Source of the DNA: Orthonyx spaldingii
Lineage: Eukaryota; Chordata; Aves; Passeriformes; Orthonychidae
Length of the DNA: 64,000 nucleotides
Assembly (NCBI GenBank): GCA_013397795.1
Contig: VZTJ01003851.1
Location: 1,527,536-1,591,535 of the forward strand
Direction of reading: 5' to 3'
Shown here: positions 13,007-23,877 of the stretch, piece after piece
How positions within the stretch are numbered: position 1 is the stretch's first letter
Layout: the number at the start of each line of letters is the position of its first letter
The notes under the pieces: model-generated
Told to the model about the DNA's origin: nothing
The model's database searches: none
What the model saw: the letters and a program-made list of their open reading frames with translations, nothing else
Program-made: the position numbers and the translations under genes

Positions 13007-14607
13007 TCTTCGGATGGGCCTTACATGCTATTTTGAAATCCTAGCATTTAAGAAAAATTTAGAGTGATAGACTGAGAGGATCAATATAATCTAGAAAATG
13101 ACATGAGGAAAATAACAGGAAGGTTATAAATGACATAATTTAGAGTTAGGGATTAGGTAAAGTACCCACATTAGGAATTACATGATACAAAAATGCGTGC
13201 TCACGTTCTGGCTAATCTAGGAATGAAAAAAGCTGAGATTATGGTATTCATGTGTCTGGTCTTGCCAGATGTGACTGTACATATTTCACTTGTACACATA
13301 TATTTAAAATTAACAGCAGTTGCCAAAGGCAGAACTAAGCATATTATAGAGAATATAAAATTTATGTGAAGGTACAGCTTTCAGGCATCTACAGAAGCAA
13401 GACTCTCTAGGGCCTGCTTAATTTTTAAAAATATAACAGCAGCTCCAGTATTGTAAGTACAGTGTATAACAAGCAATAGAAGTAAATGGAACAGTTAGCT
13501 TGAAATTTGGTTAAAAATTATTTCACAGTGCTTCCTTGCAGGCAAGAAGTAGAGTAACACCAAACATTATAAGCAATTTTTACCCTAATTTAATCTCCCC
13601 AAACAGCAGAGGCCTGGCTGAACTGTAAGCAATTTGCAGAATACCCCATGGACCACACCACCAGCAACCCCACAGTACAAAATTAAGTGGAATGAAAAAG
13701 TGCAACTTAAACTGAAGTTAAACACGTAAAATTGAAAGTCAATGGAACAAACTGTCAGGAAATGCCTCTCTTAGTAGTTTCCTAATGACAGTGCTCTCTT
13801 CCCAAGGCTTGTCTGTAGGTACATTCGCACTGTGGCTCTACAAGCATTTGAAATTAGAACAGTTTTTGAGTATGTTTGAGAACATGCAGGTGATTCTCTG
13901 CATTCCTTTTACACATGCATCCCATTTGCTTAGCTCCATGCAGCTGTCAGAGCAGCTCCTCAGTTGTTCATTAACCTTTCTACTGTATTGTCATCACTGT
14001 GGTTCCATGGGAACATAACCGACCAGTGCTGAACTATCCTGTTCTTTCTAGGCTTTGGCCACAGGCTCCGCTTTAACACTTCAACAGGCTACAAAATATA
14101 TCTATAAGCAACTTTTTCTACTTCTGACCTGGTTTTGTCTGTACAGCCTGGGAGAACTCCACACCTCAGGAGCATATCCTCAGCATTGTTTCCAAGCCTT
14201 GTGGAATTAGATATTGGTGGCATTGCTTTTGGGATTATCACTAGGGAAAGCTGAGTTTACACCACCCCAGTTGGCAAGCTTCAACATTTCGGCCAATGCA
14301 TAATCCCAGACCACGAAAGCAGCAGCCAGACTGACAGCCAGTACGTGTTTCTAGTCATCCCACCCATACAGAAGTACCAGAGCAGAGTCATCTCTTTGGC
14401 ATCAACTCACCACAGTAAAGGTCTAGGATTGAAAACCACTGGCTTTTAATGCCTATTCAAGTGGCTTGGTGTCAGCATCTCCCTTTCAGCATTTCCCTGT
14501 GTTGAAATGACACCAGAGTGCTCAGGCACAGGCCTGCCTTATCCTCTTTCCTGCCCTAATCATGCTACCTGCAGTCTGCCCCATCCTCTCCATCCCCATA
14601 GTCTAAT
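13007..14607. other. Intergenic, no gene seen
   Basis: AT-rich unique sequence between two CR1 copies. The 77-codon plus frame at 13785-14018 shows no recognisable features. Confidence 0.6.
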
Positions 14608-15200
14608 ACAGAATCACAGAACAGTTTGGATTGCAAGGGACCTTAAAGATCCCCCCTGCCACTGAACGAGACACCCCAGCTTTGCAACCACAACACTGAA
14701 CCCTGGGGAACACCACTGGTGACCAGCCACTGGCTGGATGTGGCACCACTCATCCCCCTTTCTCTGGGTCTGATGACCCAGCCAGTTTTTTTTACACAGC
14801 AAACAGTGCACCCAGTTGTTCCAGAATGTTGTGACAGAGCATCTAAGTCTTTACTCAAGTCCAGACAGACACCATCCACCTTTCCCTCATCCAGAGTGGG
14901 TCAGCTTGCCATAGATGGAGATCAGGTTGGTCAATCAGGACCTGTCTTTCACAAATGCACACTGACTGGGCCTGATTGTCCTGCATGTGCCATGTGAGAG
15001 TGCTCAATATCATCTGCTCCATGACCTTCCCTGGCAACAAGGTCAGGCTGCCAGATCCTCCTTGTGCCCCTTTTTGTATATGGGAATCACATTTGCTACC
15101 CTCCAGCCAACTGGGTCCTTTTCAGTTAATCAGGACAGCTGCTAAATAATTAAAAGTGGCTTGACAAGCTCTTTTACCAGCTCCATCAGTACCCTTCAGA
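14608..15200 (-). mobile_element. CR1 LINE fragment, minus orientation
   Basis: Starts ACAGAATCACAGAACAGTTT (complement of the CR1 3' end) and jumps by internal deletion to upstream CR1 sequence (CTGGGGAACACCACTGGTGA, CTGCTCCATGACCTTCCCTG). Diverged and inactive. Confidence 0.9.
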
Positions 15201-15854
15201 GGTAGGTTACTGCTAACTTGTCATAGATGAGATTAAGGCAGATCTCTTAATGCTGCAAACTGGAATTTCTTATTTTCATAGAAGAGTTTGTTGGGCATTT
15301 TAAAAGGTCTTAAGTACTCAAAATAACTACAAGTTACTATTTACTATCCAGAACACCTTTAGAGATGTTACATCACAGATTAGGTTCTGGGTGACTAATG
15401 AAACCTGTATTCAGACCTAAACAATTTAAAGGTTTTAGCCCTCCAGTACTAACACAATACTTAGGTCACTTTGGGGGACATCAGCACTGCTAGAGCTTTG
15501 CAGCTGCTCTTCCTGTAGGACTTACCACAGGAACTCAAGGAATTTTCAATTGTGCTGGTTGCATCTGCTTAGCACTGACATTCCTAGCCACCAGCTTCTG
15601 GTCTAGGTTACTATCCAGATTAGGTACATGCCTACTTTACCTTAAGAGATAAATCTCACCTTAAACTCTCAAAATCAGTCTAAGCTTAAGTACCATAAAT
15701 GTATGCCAGTTTGTTACTTAGATGCAGTTGTCTTAATTCTGAGGACTATTTAGAATATTTAATGCTCAAGTAAAAAAATACAGGTTAGATGCAGACAACA
15801 AATTTTTGTGTTCATTTAGAAAAACAGTTTTAGCTTCAAGAACAGCATAACATC
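15201..15854. other. Intergenic, no gene seen
   Basis: AT-rich sequence between a CR1 fragment and the furthest AMD1 poly(A) candidate. No supported feature. Confidence 0.55.
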
Positions 15855-16050
15855 TTTATTTGGCTTCATTTCACATGCTGCCTCATTTTAAACTGTCAGC
15901 GTGTTGAGATGCATCCCCTACAAGGGCAGAGCAAATTAGGACAGTAAGGACATAAACATATTTTAGAATTAAACCATTTGGTACCAAAAAGCATGAAGAC
16001 AGTGAAGGGTAAAACTGCTGAATCAACACTATAAACAATTTAAGCGAACT

Positions 16051-16056
16051 TTTATT
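16051..16056 (-). terminator. AMD1: AATAAA, distal poly(A) signal candidate of AMD1
   Basis: AATAAAAG on the minus strand lies about 2.0 kb after the stop, giving a long 3' UTR. A further AATAAAG lies at 15855-15860. Which one is used cannot be decided from sequence alone. Confidence 0.5.
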
Positions 16057-17440
16057 GAAGCGTTAAGTTGTGGTACAGATATTTTTAAATGATCAAAGTC
16101 TAACACCACAGAAATTATAAACACCATACTCCCCCCATCCTGATCACCCAGATAGTCCAATAACCCATTCAACAGCTTTCATTTTCATAGACGAGGCTTA
16201 TGCTTCTTTTTGTAAGATGCATTCTTTCAGTATTACTTGAAAAGGGATCTTCATCTTCAGTCGACTTAAAGGACCTCAAGCCAAAAAATGTCAGAACAAT
16301 TGGGACAATGCAAAAACAAAAAAACCCCATTGAAATATTGGTCCTCAATATTAACACCAAAAAGCATTAGTGCCATTTACAGCATGTAATTGATAACATT
16401 GGTAAAGAATATCAATAGTATGCTTAAAATAAAAAAAAAAAAAAATCAAAATGTTCCAACCACTTGATTTCTAACCAAGCAGACTTTAGTTTAGAAGCAC
16501 TGAAAAAGTGCTTCATTTATAAATACGGAAGGAACAAAAGAACCATTGCATCAAACCAGAAAGAGTCGAAACATTGCAAGGACAAGAGGGAAAAATAATC
16601 TCAATTTTGTTGTTAACATGCTGGTCTCACAGCTGTTAAAATCCCATTATTTGCAAACAAACATAGCTGAAAGTGTGCCAGCTTTTCAAAGCCTGCATTT
16701 TAGTCGATACTCATTAAAGTGACTTTGAATTACACACTTATTCATGCTCCATGAATAGCATTCTACTTCACTTCTGTCCAGGTGTCCCAGACAGTTCTTA
16801 TTCTATGCCTTCACTTAATGCCCTCAAGTCACAGTAAGAGGAACCACCTTAGCAATTAGGAGGAAAAAACAGATGAAGTCACAACACTCAAGTACAACAT
16901 AAGTCACATGCACAACAATGTCACAGGACTGTCACAAGACAGAGGCATTAGCTTTGCTTGGAACAACAAAATGAAGCGACACTGGACCAGTTTCGAAGCA
17001 CTCTTTACAGTCCTAAGTGGCAGGTCACAGGTTTTACTGAGAATAATCCAAACCAATCAACACACCCAGACTGGTGAACTCCACTCCTCCACTAGCCCTA
17101 CCTGCCAGTGCTCAGGAGCACCAGCTTCCTGTTCTGACATAACAGGTGATTAGGACAGAAAATGTCTGGTGCCAATATGAACTTGCACTTTGCAAAGCTG
17201 TCACACAATTATGCCAAAGCACCTGAAGCCTGGCTCAGCTCTTCCCCTACCAAGTCTTGCACCTTCACCACATTCTGCCGTTTGCGTAGCAGTGTGACAG
17301 CTTGGGGATGCAGACAGACAAATGAGCATTAAGGTGAGACAAAATTTAGCCTGCACTAGTACCGATACCCAAATTACTAAAGGTGAAAGACCAATGCATT
17401 AGCCCAGTGCTACCAGAGAGCTGAGCGAATTCCTAGAAGC

Positions 17441-17446
17441 TTTATT
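17441..17446 (-). terminator. AMD1: AATAAA, proximal poly(A) signal candidate of AMD1
   Basis: AATAAAGC on the minus strand lies about 610 nt after the stop and downstream of the readthrough tail. It would give a short 3' UTR that still contains the whole tail. AMD1 is known to make two mRNA sizes in mammals. Confidence 0.5.
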
Positions 17447-17679
17447 AGAGCATGAGCAGTCTGATTTAAAAATAAATCAACCACCACCTGTAGTAGCAAA
17501 ATAATTTGTAACTGTTTAAAGAACTTTCTCCAAACATGGAAGTGTTAATTAGGCATCAGTTTCATTAGAAATCATAGAAGTTCATCAAAAACTGTTTTAG
17601 ACTGAAATCACAACATAGATTAAAAAAAAGTAACAATTTAACAGAGAACTGTCCCCAGTGAGTAGGTTGAGGCTGAAGT

Positions 17680-18057
17680 CTAATGAGGACGAAAGCCTTG
17701 TCTGTGGGGAATTTTTGGTGATACTTGGAGAAAAACTATACTGTGTGTAATTCTACCTGAATCATTTTTACAAGTGTTGTAAAGTTTCATACAGTAAGAT
17801 TTTTCTACATGCACTTCAATTTCACAGCAAGAGTGGCATAGAGTACCTAAACACAGAAGAGAGCATTCATGCAAGATATCTAACTCCTTGATATAATAAT
17901 GCATACAATTCAAAATGGTTATACTATGATTACACCTAGGGCTTTCCACAACTACAAGGTGGTGGGAGTGGAAAGCATGGCCCCCTGAATCGTTAACTAG
18001 AAAGCAACCACCACCTTCTATATGGGATTTCTTTTTGCGTTTTTTCTTCATTCTTAA
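17680..18057 (-). CDS. AMD1: In-frame stop-codon readthrough extension of AMD1 (125 codons)
   Basis: Immediately after the AMD1 TGA the same frame stays open for 125 codons to TAG at 17682-17680. It starts LRMKKKRKKKSHIEGGG and ends QGFRPH. Vertebrate AMD1 is known to undergo low-level readthrough into a conserved tail of about this length (127 codons in human), where ribosomes stall near the tail's stop and queue back, limiting the number of proteins made per mRNA. Here the tail has a basic start (residues 3-10) and a Cys/His-rich middle. A frame this long is unlikely by chance in AT-rich UTR (about 0.25% at 3 stops in 64 codons). An internal ATG at 18051 could make gene finders call it a separate gene; I regard it as part of AMD1. 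Confidence 0.85.
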   Translation of the reverse strand, partial: LRMKKKRKKKSHIEGGGCFLVNDSGGHAFHSHHLVVVESPRCNHSITILNCMHYYIKELDILHECSLLCLGTLCHSCCEIEVHVEKSYCMKLYNTCKNDSGRITHSIVFLQVSPKIPHRQGFRPH

Positions 18058-18198
18058 TCAACTGTGCTGTTGCTGGCGATTTTTTGTAAAACTGGTAAAA
18101 ACAAAATTATAATCACTGAATTGGGCAATCTGGTGATCAAGACGTTTAAAACCCTCAATCTTCTGGGCAGAGGAAAACACTGTGCGACATTTAGAGCT
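18058..18198 (-). CDS. AMD1: AMD1 coding exon 9, C-terminus and TGA stop
   Basis: The final coding exon follows acceptor TTGTTTTCTAG and encodes SSKCRTVFSSAQKIEGFKRL, ending FTSFTKNRQQQHS and TGA (18060-18058). The Gln-rich end resembles the human terminus. The exon runs on into the 3' UTR and the in-frame readthrough tail. A CR1 element lies in the intron between this exon and exon 8. Confidence 0.95.
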   Translation of the reverse strand, partial: SSKCRTVFSSAQKIEGFKRLDHQIAQFSDYNFVFTSFTKNRQQQHS

Positions 18199-21100
18199 CT
18201 AGAAAACAAAAAAAAAAAAGGAAAGTTACTTTTTAAACTGTCATTTAGAGATAGATTAGCACACTGCATTTCATATATGATTCTCAGTGTTACCAACACG
18301 TTTTGAAACTCTTCCTGACAGGTGGTGCAGAAAGTTTCATTCTCAAGCAGTGATTCTGCTCCCTACATATGGTACTGCTGTTCTGTGAACCATTATGGGG
18401 GGTGGAGCACCCTTCCTATGGAGACAGGCTGAGGGAGTTGGGGTTGTTCAGCCTGGAGAAGAGAAAGCTCTGGGGAGACCGTACAGCACCTTCCGGTACC
18501 TAAAGGGGGCTGCAGGAGAGGGACTTTTTTTACAAGAGCACATAGTGGTAGAACAAGGGGTAACAGATTTAAACTGAAAGAGGGTGGGTTTTGACTAGGT
18601 ATTAGGAAAAAAGTCTTCACTGTGAGGGTGGTGAGACATTGGAACAGGCTGCCCAGAGAAGCTGTGGATGCTCCATCCCTGGGAGCATTCAAGGCCAGGC
18701 CGGATGGGGCTTTCAGCAATCTGGTCTAGTGGAAGGTGTCACTACCTATGGCAGAGGGTTGAAACTAGATAGTCTTTAAGGTCCTTCCCAACCCAAATAA
18801 TTTTGTGGTTCCATGATTAGCTGAGAGCAACACCATTAACAGCAGCTATTCTACAACTGATAGTTGCAGGTAAACCCAGAAAAACACCAAAGCAAGAAAT
18901 TATACCTATATATAACTACACAGGAAGTCATCAGAATTCTGAGACTGGGATGTGACATCTTACTGTTTCTGAGGTTTTCTGGAGATCAGATTTAGTACAT
19001 GCCAAAGCAAGACCGATGAGTATTTTTACTTTCCAAAGAAACTATCACGCAAATATAGAGGCAAATTGAAAACTGTTAATCTCCAGTAAAAATATCTAGC
19101 CTTGCTTGATTTGTGTCTGTATGTATTTCATCAGCCGATAAGCTAATGCAAGAAAACTCACCTGATTAACAAAGAGAGTTGTCACAAATTTTCCTGGCTT
19201 GAAAACCTCTACAACTTTTCTAATCAGGTCATCGTAAGAGGTCTGACTTATGTTTGTTTCAAAACTAACATAAGAAAACTCTGGTTCTGGAGTGATGTGA
19301 ATAGTCCAGTAAGTTCCCTGAAAAAAAATTAAGGTATTATTACCACCAAATATTTATTTATTTTAATTGCCAATGTTAATTATTAATGAGTGTAAAACTT
19401 ACATCCGATTTCATCCCATTCATTGAATACCCACAAGGATTGAACATTGTAGCATCAATAACAGAACCTGGTATCAGGTCACGAATTCCACTCATCTGAA
19501 ATAAAGTTAAATAGTTCTGTTTATCATGCATGCTTACACTTGTTTGGATTTAACTCAAAGGCAGAATGAACATCTATTTAGCAAACAGGATACCAGAAAT
19601 CTCCCAATAACATCAGTCTGATTATTTGTACCACTGCAGATGAACTTGCGTTGCATCCTGTCACTACATAAATGGCAGTGACAAGCTGCATGCAAGCTAT
19701 CACACTGCCTCTTACAGAGCCCAGCTGCATCCATCCAAGACAAGGAAACAGCTCAGAATTCCAAAACATATTTCCTTTTGCTGCTGAAATGGAAAATAGA
19801 ACTTCTCTTCAACCACTATCCACAAGTGAAGGCTGTTTACATTTACTCCAGACTAAGGATATACTACTTTATACCCTAGAAAGAAGTGTTTTGATGTACC
19901 ACACAGTTACCTGAGCTACAGCCAAATCTCAATAGCAAATACAGTATGAGAATCAAAGCCTAAGATGGAAAACAAGATGAAGTCAGTGTACTTGTCAGGA
20001 AAATTTGTTCATGTCATATGACCTCCCCATTTCAGAAAAGGGGAAAAGCAGGCAAGCCCATAAAGTTATGCTTACACCCCAAATCTGCCCTTCCCCTCAT
20101 GCAAACAGCTCCACTATTTAACCCGGATTTTGACACCTACTTAACCTTTGCATTCAGTATCTCCAGTGTAAGTCTTACTCCTCATAATCTCCATCCTTCA
20201 AAGTTACTCAAATTGTGGTTTTATTCCTACTCCTAACATTCTTCAGAGTAAAAGTTTCCAATCACCCAAAGCACTGCATATATTGCTCCTTTCACTAAAG
20301 GAAGGGCATTGAAAACATGAAGTCATATCCCCCAAAACATTCTTGAGTTACATCCATCTTCCTCCCAAAGTATTAACCTGACACTTTCTACAACATCTCT
20401 CCTACCATAAAAAAAACTTTGCATTAAAAGGCAAGTGAATGAATCATTTTGTTGCCCAATTTCCACCATTCCCCAAAATGCTCAGTTTTCAAGCAAACAT
20501 ACACGAGTGACATCATTTGCAGTAACACCATCTTTCATGTAGAACTGGTCCATCACTACTGGGTCAAGCTCACTCATCAGAATTTCCAGTGTCTGATCAG
20601 GTTGATTGGATATCCGACTCTCTGGGAAATCCAGGGTGTACAGGTACCTACAAGAAGTACAAATCAAGTATGTAATACATATTGACTGCACCAAGTTAAG
20701 TTCTACTGTGAGCCCCAAAGACTTCAAACTCTTCACATACGTACCAGCAATCAGAGTTCATACGCCCCATGCAATAAGCTGCTCCATCTAGACAAGACAA
20801 AAAGTCTCCAGTTAATGTACCACAGCTGAACACTTATGTAAAATATTATATTCATCTCTTATTTAAAGACAGAGGCCTTTCATAGAACCCCACGAGGTTC
20901 ACTGATGCAGTCAGCAGCTGTATCAAATAACCAGGCATTTAACCTCAGGAATGCAAAGGTATTAATCAGAAAAGCAAGCTCCCTCAGAAGTGGGTCCGGA
21001 CACCCCAGCTGAGAGGCTACTATCAAGAAATTGATATTACAGTTTAGCTAGAGAGAAACCCTGATACTCTTAAAGCCTCTATTAAATGCATTTATGATTG

Positions 21101-23837
21101 TTTATTTTCAAATAACTCAGATGAGTACCATAGCTTCCATGTTCCTTCAAAAACCTGTCACTATTTAAAATTTAAGATTCTTCTTGTAAGTCTTAAACTG
21201 TATTAAATGTTTAAAGTTTGATCTTGGCAAGCCAGTATCAGAAATTCAGAAAATAAGTATTTATAGCTTTTGAATTTTATGCAAGGACTGCTGAATTCTT
21301 GGCTTGGCAAGCCTGTACCTACTGTACTGCTTGTCACTTCTCATGTCATATCAACCCTTCACCCAACTTTGCTGTAGTTTTATCAACTTACTTGGGAAAA
21401 TTTCATTAAGAAACTCTACTTCTTCCTGGAAATTCCTATGTGGGTACTCCTGGTGGGAAGGCTTCATGAAATTCTTACGTGAATAAAAGAAGCTCTGAAA
21501 AAAAAGGTGCATCTTAGGAATTGAGTATATCCATCCATCTTGAATCTAAGAATTTAGAAAAATGCAAGCATTTATAATGAGCTTCCATAGCACCTAAGTT
21601 TTCATTGTCAAAACACTCCTACCTGTATTCCTGTTTCAGAAGCACATGGTTACTCCTATCTTAATTTCTAAGCATCAGGAGGACAGCTTACTTCCAAACT
21701 TGTTTTCCAGTAGCATGGGCACAGTTAGTTTAAAGTAAGTCAGCACAACAGTATTTGTTAGTTAGCACCCACAAATAAAAGGGCAAATGCTACAGCAGAG
21801 GAATCTTACATTACAATCTTCTCATTATGGGAAGCATACATAAATGTCCATGTTTCAGAATATTTAATAAAAAGAGTTTGCAATAGTAGTAAAAAGCTTT
21901 CTGTACATTCCAAGGAAGATTTTTGATACCTTACCTGAATTGAGTCAAACCCACTGTACTCCCTAGCAAGCTCCAACAGGGGAACCAGTGCTTGCAGTAA
22001 GAGGGTGGTACCACACGTCTTCAAAATGAAACGTCTCTTGGAGACAAACATGCTACTCTCACTGTAAAAGAGGTGTTAAGAATATATTAAGTGCTCTACA
22101 TAAAACAATTCAGGAGGGAGTTGTTAGGTCTTGGTTCTTACCCCAAACAAGTGCACGACTCTAACTGAACATTCAGCATATGGCATGTAAACATAGCCAG
22201 CAAGTGGATCAAATCAATAGAATGCAGCTAACATTTGAGAGCTGTTATGATTTCCCAAAACAAATACCTGCTCCAAGCATGATATTACAGAGCTGTCACA
22301 CTACAGGAAAAGGTGCACACACATTAGACACTCTCAAATTATCTGAGAAATACAAATGCTGTGAAGTGAGTACATAGGCACAGCTATATGATATGCCTTA
22401 TAAGGAAGATACAGAAATTAACTATACATGAACTAAGTCAGATACTTAACTACAGCCCAACTGACCTGGAGATACTAGCTTGCTCTTAGCACAACCTTAC
22501 CCTCAAGGCAGTCTTTCAGAGTACAAAAACTTCAGTATTTGTAATCTGAAGTAAACCAGAGAATGTCAAATGTGTCTGTAAAGTTCATGTAGAAAAAGCA
22601 AGAAAGTATTTTGCAAGATGAAAAACACACGGCAAAAGTAGTGTTCTTACAACTAACTGCAGCACAACACAAAAATTCCAGGGCTTCAGGAAAGCTACAG
22701 CTTTACAGATACCCTTAGGTCAGCTGCAAGAGTTGTTCCACTTGATTGTACTACCTGCAGTTAAAGCTGATCTATAAGTGACACCTATAGCCTATTCTGC
22801 TAAATTAATATTAAAATTCTGTATTGGGAACACTTATTTACCCATGGACAAAATTCACTGATGAGGTGTAAAGCCACCACAGCTCTGTCGATCCTTTTAG
22901 TTAAATGAAAAAAGACAGACACTGATAACTATGAAGAGATTTGCACCTCTGAACAGGAGCATGGCAGTATTGTGATAAGAAGATCCCTGTAAGTTGTAGC
23001 CATCCACTGCAGGACATTAAGCCAAGACTGGATTCTCAGCCAAGTGGATCACATATGACAGCTTTCACTTTTTTCCCCTCTTACAGACTAAAAGAAAGAG
23101 CCAGTGCCTTACCTGAGTACATAAGCTTCCTGCTTGTCAGTTTTTGTCACACTTATGATCAAACAATGCACATTCTCCAGAAGTTTGTCCCACTCAATCC
23201 TGTGAAGAAATTACAGAAGAGCACAAACAACAGGTTAAACAAACCAAAGCTTGCTGGAGCCCCGTATAAAAAGTCCAAACAAGACTAGAGTCTTGTCTTG
23301 AGTTACTGGATCTGAGAGCATGAAATGGGAAGACTTCTCATAAAGTGACTGTCTCTCCAAACACAGTAACACTCAATTCTTTTCTCTCAATGGCTCAGTA
23401 GTCCTCAAAACCTGTTACCATGATCTGCTCCATGAGAACAACTCCAAACAGCAACCTCAAGATGCTAACCAGGTGAGTCAGGGCAACCTTAAATCCTGCA
23501 TCCCACACGTACTAAGATAAAATTCATTGTTTGGTAACTTAAGGTATGCTTTAGGTTGAACTTCATGCACTTCAACCATGATAGTCATTGGCAACTATTA
23601 GATTAATAAACCAGCAAGTAACTTTAAGATGTTTTCATTGACCAGTTTAGAGTCAAGTTAATAATTTAACCAAAAACCTTAAAAATAATAGATTTCAATG
23701 GCCTGAATTTCTCTTTGACCAACCAGGATCACGGAATTCCTTCACAGAGTGCAAATTGTAGCTAGAATTCAGTATGGTGCCAGAAGTTTAATATTTCAAT
23801 TCTTTATTACTATTACTCATTCTACAAGAAATCTGAC

Positions 23838-23877
<40 letters not shown>

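Larger units (their letters stand above)
15855..18057 (-). other. AMD1: AMD1 3' UTR (maximum extent)
   Basis: This is AT-rich sequence from the TGA to the most distal AATAAA candidate. It contains the readthrough tail (18057-17680), then non-coding sequence with an A-run at about 16430-16445. The 63-codon minus frame at 16169-16360 has no recognisable domain and is treated as chance. Confidence 0.6.

Noticed and set aside
16169..16360. 63-codon minus frame with a hydrophobic stretch
   Set aside because: It lies in the AMD1 3' UTR between poly(A) candidates; the hydrophobic run is AT-driven.
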